DNA of 64,000 nt from a virus. A model generated the notes under the pieces. The model saw only the letters and a list, made by a program, of their open reading frames with translations, was not told the origin of the DNA and made no database searches. The position numbers and the translations under genes are program-made. This document shows positions 58,814 to 64,000 of this stretch, in pieces. The stretch spans positions 1 to 64,000 of the IMG/VR virus record IMGVR_UViG_3300027851_000024. One strand, 5' to 3'. Numbering within the stretch: position 1 is the stretch's first letter; each line of letters starts with the position of its first letter.

Positions 58814-59881
58814 ATGGCTCTTAGTACTATTGAAGAAGAAAGAAAACGTAAAGAAGCAGCAGCTAAACAACTTACTCCTACTACTGATCCCTTTCTTGCC
58901 TCGATTGCTAGAGGAGATTATACTACGCCTAAACCAGTTGTTAAGCAAGCACAGGCTACTCCAGGCAATATAATGAGTGAATCTTTCTATGGAGGGGCAG
59001 ATTACTCACCTAGAACAAGACCTCAGATAGGCCAATCACAGCCAGATGGAAGTAGATTGGTAATTGATCAAAGAGCATCAACTCAATCTAATACTATAAA
59101 TCCACCACCGCTTAAAGAAATTCCCAATGCTCAGAGAGATGCTGAGTTGGGCAAGATGACAGCTTCAAGGAATGGAAATATAGTTACATATGATATTGGT
59201 GGAAACACTCTTTCATATGATGCAAGCCAGACTGATCCAAGTAAAATTAGCTTAAGAAATATAAACAAATCTTCTGGTAATGCCCCTACTTGGGATGATT
59301 ATCATGTACAGCAAAGGGCTAGATATGAGGCTGCAAATCCTCGTAAATATGCTTCTTCTGAATCAACTCCAATAACACCGAAGCCTATTGAAGATAATAG
59401 TTTTGGTGGATTGTTTCTGCAAGGATTACAAACTAGAAAAAATATGTCTGAAGCTCAGATGGCGGATCTTCGGGCAAAGCAAGAGGTTGCTCGGGCAGAG
59501 GTAATGAATCAAGCAAATCGTACTTTAGTAGATGTGGATAGAAATCGGTTGCTTGAAATGGATGTACAAGGACAAAATAAGTTACGGGATATTCAAGGTC
59601 AGGTAGCACAACAGCCACCAGTTACTGAAAGTACATTAAAGCCTATGATAATTGAAGAGGCTGATCCAAATGATCCAACTGGAATGAGTAAGAGGCAGCG
59701 AATCATGATTCCAAATGCGGAAGGTACTGGATATGTTGATGGAATGACTGGGCAGGCACCAGCAAGTACAGTTCCACAAGTTACCCCTGAACAAAGAAGT
59801 AAGATCAACGCATTAATCAAAGCTAATCCAAACATTGATAGGGCAACTATTCTTCAGAAAATAGCTAATGGAGAAATTTAA
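58814..59881 (+). CDS. Internal virion protein-like
   Basis: 355 aa. Charged N-terminal helix (IEEERKRKEAAAKQL), Pro/Gln/Ser-rich disordered middle, then a coiled region (AQMADLRAKQEVARAEVMNQ). Directly before the giant polyvalent gene (TAATG overlap), it may be co-packaged with it. No enzymatic motif. Confidence 0.55.
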   Translation: MALSTIEEERKRKEAAAKQLTPTTDPFLASIARGDYTTPKPVVKQAQATPGNIMSESFYGGADYSPRTRPQIGQSQPDGSRLVIDQRASTQSNTINPPPLKEIPNAQRDAELGKMTASRNGNIVTYDIGGNTLSYDASQTDPSKISLRNINKSSGNAPTWDDYHVQQRARYEAANPRKYASSESTPITPKPIEDNSFGGLFLQGLQTRKNMSEAQMADLRAKQEVARAEVMNQANRTLVDVDRNRLLEMDVQGQNKLRDIQGQVAQQPPVTESTLKPMIIEEADPNDPTGMSKRQRIMIPNAEGTGYVDGMTGQAPASTVPQVTPEQRSKINALIKANPNIDRATILQKIANGEI

Positions 59882-62800
59882 TGGATGAGTTTGATAAGCT
59901 GTTTGGAGTTGCTGATAACGAACCTGATGAGTTTGAAAAGATGTTTGGCATTAGCAATGCAGCGACTATAGATACTTCTGAGCCTGAACGAACTGTTGGC
60001 TCAACAATAAAGGATGTAGGCGTATCTCTTGCTAAAGGTGTAGTAGGTGCTGGCCAAGGACTGATAGGACTTGCAGATATTCCAACAGGCGGGCATGTTG
60101 GGAAGGGTCTTGAATCGGTAGGAGTCAAACCTGATGAATGGCAGCAGGATTTGTCAAAGCAATACTCACCTGCACAGCAAGCAGCAAATCAGCAAGTAGA
60201 TGCAGCGACTGGATTTGTTGATACTGCTAAAGCAATGATTTCGAATCCAAGCACGATTGCTCATGGCATTGTAGAGACGCTTCCATCCGTAGCTGCTGGT
60301 GGTGTGATTGGTAGAGGTGCCCTGGCAGTAGGATCACGGTTCGCTCCAAAAGCAGTTACATCTCTCGGCAAGACTGGATCTGCTATTGCAGCTGGAGCAG
60401 TTGGTGAAGGTACAATTGGTGCAGGGCAAACGGCTGAGCAGATTAGAAACCAGTCGCAAGATGACTTATTGACTGGAAAGCAGGCAGGCTTGGCAGCAGC
60501 GGCTGGACTTGGTACTGCGATATTTGGAGTTGTTGGTGGAAGGTTGGCAAAGAAATTTGACTTTGCTGACGTGGATACGATGATTGTCAATGGGCTGAAC
60601 CCAGCCAAAAAGGAAGGTCTCAAAGGAGTTGTCAAATCAATCCTTGGTGGAGGCATTACTGAAGGTGTGTTCGAAGAACTTCCGCAGACTGTCCAAGAGA
60701 CGATCTTCACAAATGCTGCACTTGATAAGCCATTGCTGGAAGGTGTGCCTGAAAGTTCTGCCCAAGCTATTATTCTTGGCGGAGCAATGGGTGGTGGTGC
60801 AAACTTGTTGCCAGGCAAAGATGCTGGGCCTGTAAAAACTGAGGCAGAGCTTGAACTGGATAGGCGTGCAGGAAATATTCTTATCCAGAAAGATGATCAG
60901 ATTGCTCAGAGTGTACAGAAATTAAATGAAGATCTTAAAGCTGGGCAGGAGTTGCTAGCTGACCTTGATAAACTTGATCAGAAGGCAAGAGAACTGAATG
61001 TGTCTCCAGCTGAGTTAACTAGAAAAACTGTTTATGACACCAAAAATACTCAGGATCTTCTGGATCGAATTAAGTCAGAAATGACGAAGAAGGAAGAGAT
61101 TGCTAAGAAAGAATATGAGGCGCTGTCGCCTGAAGATAAGCAAGTAAAAGATATTGAAAATAAACTAATTGCACAGCGTCAAGCTGAGGCTCAGCAGATC
61201 AATAGTGATCTTGAGGCAATTAAGAAGCGAGAAGAAATTGCTCGTAAGCAATATAAGGATGAAAAAGATCCTGAGAAGAAATCAGCAATTGCTGAACGGG
61301 CTATTAGTTTGAGGAAGGAAAAGGATGCGTTGCTGAACCGTCAGTTACAAATTCAAGAAGTGAATCAAGCTAAAGAATTTGCTCCTGTAAAGAAAGCTGA
61401 TGAACTTCGTCAGGAGAAAGAAAACTTTTATAATAGACTTTGGCTTGGAGGAACTAGTAAAGATGCAGCAGAATCTGCGCAAGTATTTAATGAAAAATCT
61501 ACTGAACAGCAAGATATCTTAGATAGGCTTTTGAATCAAATTGCAGCTACTCAGGATCAGCAAAAGAAACAAGAGCTGCAGAAAGTCTATGATGGATTGT
61601 TTCAGACTTTTGAACGTGATGCTCAGGAGGCTGCTCAAACTTTTGAAAGTCAAGATCTTAGTCAGTTTGATCAATTGGTTAGGGCTAAAGATCAGGAACG
61701 CCTTAATAAAGTTCTTGAAGCTATAGTTGTAGAGCCGGATCCTCAGGCACGACAGAAACTCTATGAGCAGATGTTTATGCTGCCTGGAGTTAAAGATGCT
61801 GCTGCTTCAGCTGAAGTGTTTGCTCAGCAGGGTGAAGATGCAGACATGGTACAGAGACGTAAAGAGTTGAAGCAGATCATGAGTAGGATTACTCAAGAGT
61901 CTGATCCTGCAGTCAGGCAGAAACTTTATAATCAGATGTTTCAACAGCCTGGAGTTAAGAGTGCTTTGGAGTCTGCGGAAGTATTTACTTCTACGGATGT
62001 AAAAACAAAAACAGGCAAACCATATAAAAGTAGAGAGTATCTTGAAGGAATTATTAGTGAATTACCTAATCCTGAAAGTTATGATATAATAGAAAGTCCT
62101 GAAGGATTTACTGCTGTAAAGAAAGTACTTGGTTCAATTGACAACAGTGCGTTCAATAATGAACAGCCAGTCGGTGAGGTTCCACAGTTTCAGGTTGGTG
62201 AAACTCAAAACCTTGTTAAGAATATAAGCCTTACTGATATTCAAAAAGCCTTCAATGATCAGATTGTTACAAAAGCTGAAGACGGAACTATATCTATCAA
62301 ATTAAAAAATGGAAAAGGCTTAACGATTAATAGCATTCAATCAGCTGGGGATGGTTTCATATCCTTTGCGATTGAAACTGGCCAAATGTCTAAGGAGGGT
62401 AAAATTCTTGGCATTACTGTAGGTAATAAGATTCTACTAGACAAAAACTTTGCTGACAATAAAACTCTTTGGCATGAAAGTATGCACGTCTTAGAAAATC
62501 TTGGCATGATCACAGAAGCTGATAATAGCGCTCTTAATAAGGAGTTTAATAAACTTCGGAAAGCAGGCAAGCTAAAGTTTGCTCTCAGCACATATAACAA
62601 TCCTGAATTATCAGAAAATGAAAATAAGAAGCAGCGCATGATTGAAAATCGGGCGAACATGTTTGCTCAGATTATGACTGACAGAGATGCATACCGCAAC
62701 ACTGGGTTTGGGAAAGTCATTCAAAGGGTGATGGATTTCTTTCAGCAGCTGCTAGCTATGGGTAAGCAGACTGTTAGTGGGCTTGCAAGAGAGGTAGAAT

Positions 62801-64000
62801 CTGGCAAGATTTATGAACGCAAAGTTGGTAATCAAACAATTTCGACGACTGTTCCAATGGCTGAAGAAGCAGCAAGTAAGTGGCACTCAGCCTTGGAGAA
62901 TGCAGTCAATAGTTTTCAGCAAAAGATTGGAACGCCTGACCAATGGAAAGGAATGATCAAAGGTTATCCTGGCATCAAGCAGGAAGAACTTGATTGGATT
63001 GGGCTGGATGAATGGTTGGACAGCAAAGATGGGAAGGTTAGCAAGGATGAGTTGGTTAAGTTTATTGCGGAAAATAATGTCAGGTTGGAGGAAGTTGTAA
63101 AAGGTTGGACTGTAGAAAAAGAACAAAGGTTAACTGATCTTGATAATAAATTACGAGAAACTGGTAATTTATCTGTTGATGAGCAGGATGAATATAACAG
63201 TTTAATTAATGAGGAATCTTTTTCAAAAACATTAGGATCTGATACAAAATATGCTAACTATCAACTTCCTGGAGGAAAGAATTATCAAGAACTTTTAATC
63301 ACGTTGCCCTTGGGAAATAAACCTAGTAAAGAACAAGCACAACTTTTTAATTATAGAAAACAACTAGAAAATAAATATGGACAAAATCTTACTTATGACG
63401 ATCTAGTTGAAGCTATAACAAGAGAAGAAAAAATAGAACTCAATAAGTTAGAAGACTTATTTTATGCAAATGAATCTAAACCTATTGATTCAAAAGATAG
63501 ATATAAATCATCTCATTGGGACGAACCAAACATTCTAACTCACATCAGGTTTAATGAACGAACTGATGCTGATGGAAACAGAGTGTTGTTTCTTGAAGAG
63601 GTGCAGAGCGACTGGCATCAGGCGGGAAGGAAAACAGGCTATGATACAACAAAGGAATACGATAAAATAAAAGCCTTTGCTGAGCAGCATGGAATAACAA
63701 TTAGAACTGGACCAAAAGAAACATTACCAGTGAAAGAGCGAGTATTTTTAAGGCGAGCTGCTGAAAATACTATTGGAATAGATCTAATGGAGGATATGCT
63801 TGATGCACATGAAGCAGAAATACAATATTCTATTCCATACGCTCCGTTCAAAAAGTCTTGGCCGTTGCTTGCAATGAAGCGCATGATAAGGTATGCCGCG
63901 GAGAATGGATTTGATAAGATTGCTTGGACTACTGGACAGCAGCAAGCAGACAGGTATGGTGAAGCTAATATTAAAGCTGAAGGCATGAAAGGCTTCTACG
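59881..64000 (+). CDS. Giant polyvalent virion protein with HExxH peptidase, partial (runs off right edge)
   Basis: 1373 codons present. Residues 30-240 carry hydrophobic Gly/Ala-rich segments that might insert into membranes. Residues 300-700 are a long charged coiled-coil region with four imperfect repeats (KLY--MF--PGVK-A--SAEVF type, nt about 61420-61990). HESMH at 865-869 with downstream IENRANMFA fits a zinc metallopeptidase. LFLEEVQSDWHQAGRKTGY near 1236 and AWTTGQQQADRYGE near 1348 mark a domain found in large polyvalent phage proteins. Such proteins are packaged and injected with DNA and may counter host defence. Likely continuous with the left-edge gene. Confidence 0.8.
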   Translation, partial: MDEFDKLFGVADNEPDEFEKMFGISNAATIDTSEPERTVGSTIKDVGVSLAKGVVGAGQGLIGLADIPTGGHVGKGLESVGVKPDEWQQDLSKQYSPAQQAANQQVDAATGFVDTAKAMISNPSTIAHGIVETLPSVAAGGVIGRGALAVGSRFAPKAVTSLGKTGSAIAAGAVGEGTIGAGQTAEQIRNQSQDDLLTGKQAGLAAAAGLGTAIFGVVGGRLAKKFDFADVDTMIVNGLNPAKKEGLKGVVKSILGGGITEGVFEELPQTVQETIFTNAALDKPLLEGVPESSAQAIILGGAMGGGANLLPGKDAGPVKTEAELELDRRAGNILIQKDDQIAQSVQKLNEDLKAGQELLADLDKLDQKARELNVSPAELTRKTVYDTKNTQDLLDRIKSEMTKKEEIAKKEYEALSPEDKQVKDIENKLIAQRQAEAQQINSDLEAIKKREEIARKQYKDEKDPEKKSAIAERAISLRKEKDALLNRQLQIQEVNQAKEFAPVKKADELRQEKENFYNRLWLGGTSKDAAESAQVFNEKSTEQQDILDRLLNQIAATQDQQKKQELQKVYDGLFQTFERDAQEAAQTFESQDLSQFDQLVRAKDQERLNKVLEAIVVEPDPQARQKLYEQMFMLPGVKDAAASAEVFAQQGEDADMVQRRKELKQIMSRITQESDPAVRQKLYNQMFQQPGVKSALESAEVFTSTDVKTKTGKPYKSREYLEGIISELPNPESYDIIESPEGFTAVKKVLGSIDNSAFNNEQPVGEVPQFQVGETQNLVKNISLTDIQKAFNDQIVTKAEDGTISIKLKNGKGLTINSIQSAGDGFISFAIETGQMSKEGKILGITVGNKILLDKNFADNKTLWHESMHVLENLGMITEADNSALNKEFNKLRKAGKLKFALSTYNNPELSENENKKQRMIENRANMFAQIMTDRDAYRNTGFGKVIQRVMDFFQQLLAMGKQTVSGLAREVESGKIYERKVGNQTISTTVPMAEEAASKWHSALENAVNSFQQKIGTPDQWKGMIKGYPGIKQEELDWIGLDEWLDSKDGKVSKDELVKFIAENNVRLEEVVKGWTVEKEQRLTDLDNKLRETGNLSVDEQDEYNSLINEESFSKTLGSDTKYANYQLPGGKNYQELLITLPLGNKPSKEQAQLFNYRKQLENKYGQNLTYDDLVEAITREEKIELNKLEDLFYANESKPIDSKDRYKSSHWDEPNILTHIRFNERTDADGNRVLFLEEVQSDWHQAGRKTGYDTTKEYDKIKAFAEQHGITIRTGPKETLPVKERVFLRRAAENTIGIDLMEDMLDAHEAEIQYSIPYAPFKKSWPLLAMKRMIRYAAENGFDKIAWTTGQQQADRYGEANIKAEGMKGFY
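62151..62172 (+). repeat. Dispersed GTTCA-N4-TGAAC element, copy 5 (inside coding sequence)
   Basis: GTTCAATAATGAACAGCCAG followed by TC, within the polyvalent gene (codons for FNNEQPV). The only copy inside a long gene. Confidence 0.65.

Noticed and set aside
45417-59881. Tape measure protein and tail-assembly frameshift of a long-tailed phage
   Set aside because: No long coiled tape-measure gene, tube or sheath gene; the nozzle-like and internal proteins fit a short tail.
60261-60818. 185-aa leftward Pro/Ala-rich ORF inside the polyvalent gene
   Set aside because: Low-complexity antisense shadow of a conserved rightward frame.

Overview
The window is most of the genome of a tailed bacteriophage with podovirus-like gene content. 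It has terminase, a long P22-sized portal, scaffold, HK97-type capsid, a nozzle-like beta-propeller tail protein and giant internal polyvalent proteins. It has no tape measure, tail tube or sheath gene, and no integrase or recognisable lysogeny repressor, so a lytic lifestyle is the simplest reading. The host cannot be named. Consensus sigma-70 promoters and several Sec signal peptides, including a lipoprotein, suggest a Gram-negative bacterium.

Layout: 1-2497 (+) is the C-terminal end of a giant virion protein that enters from outside the window. A hairpin at 2511-2544 separates it from the leftward early region, 2564-27177 (-). That region encodes replication and recombination: a UDG/exonuclease/family A DNA polymerase split by an intein, a DUF3987-type ATPase, a DEDDh exonuclease, NAD+-dependent ligase, a Sak4-like RecA-fold ATPase, an SSB-like protein, a RecB/Cas4-like nuclease and a UvrD-like helicase. 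It also has nucleotide metabolism genes (MazG, ThyX-like), a ParB-methyltransferase fusion and many small accessory proteins. Three consensus leftward promoters (27264-27292, 25936-25964, 17998-18026) and two terminators divide it. A GC-tract/AT-rich segment with GTAAAC repeats at 25972-26378 is a candidate replication origin. Two noncoding gaps (14072-14572 and 17129-17432) are packed with long inverted repeats that predict multibranched RNAs.

The rightward late region runs from about 27692 to the right edge. The packaging and head module is 28000-37930 and includes a Tad2/DUF2829 anti-defence candidate and a GroES-like co-chaperonin. Next come fibre/spike genes with a polysaccharide-deacetylase-like spike (38026-41460), five consecutive exported proteins including a secreted SNase-type nuclease (41477-43869), and lysis (44281-45296). 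The tail/adhesin module (45304-58784) contains a ferredoxin-like and a DksA/TraR-like gene. Internal virion proteins follow, ending in a giant polyvalent protein with an HExxH peptidase motif that runs off the right edge.

The left-edge C-terminus and the right-edge N-terminus are probably two ends of one gene on a circularly mapped genome, which would put all late genes in one rightward transcript ending at 2511-2544. Other unusual features are a dispersed GTTCA-N4-TGAAC element at five places and two AT-rich gene cassettes flanked by perfect direct repeats at gene junctions.
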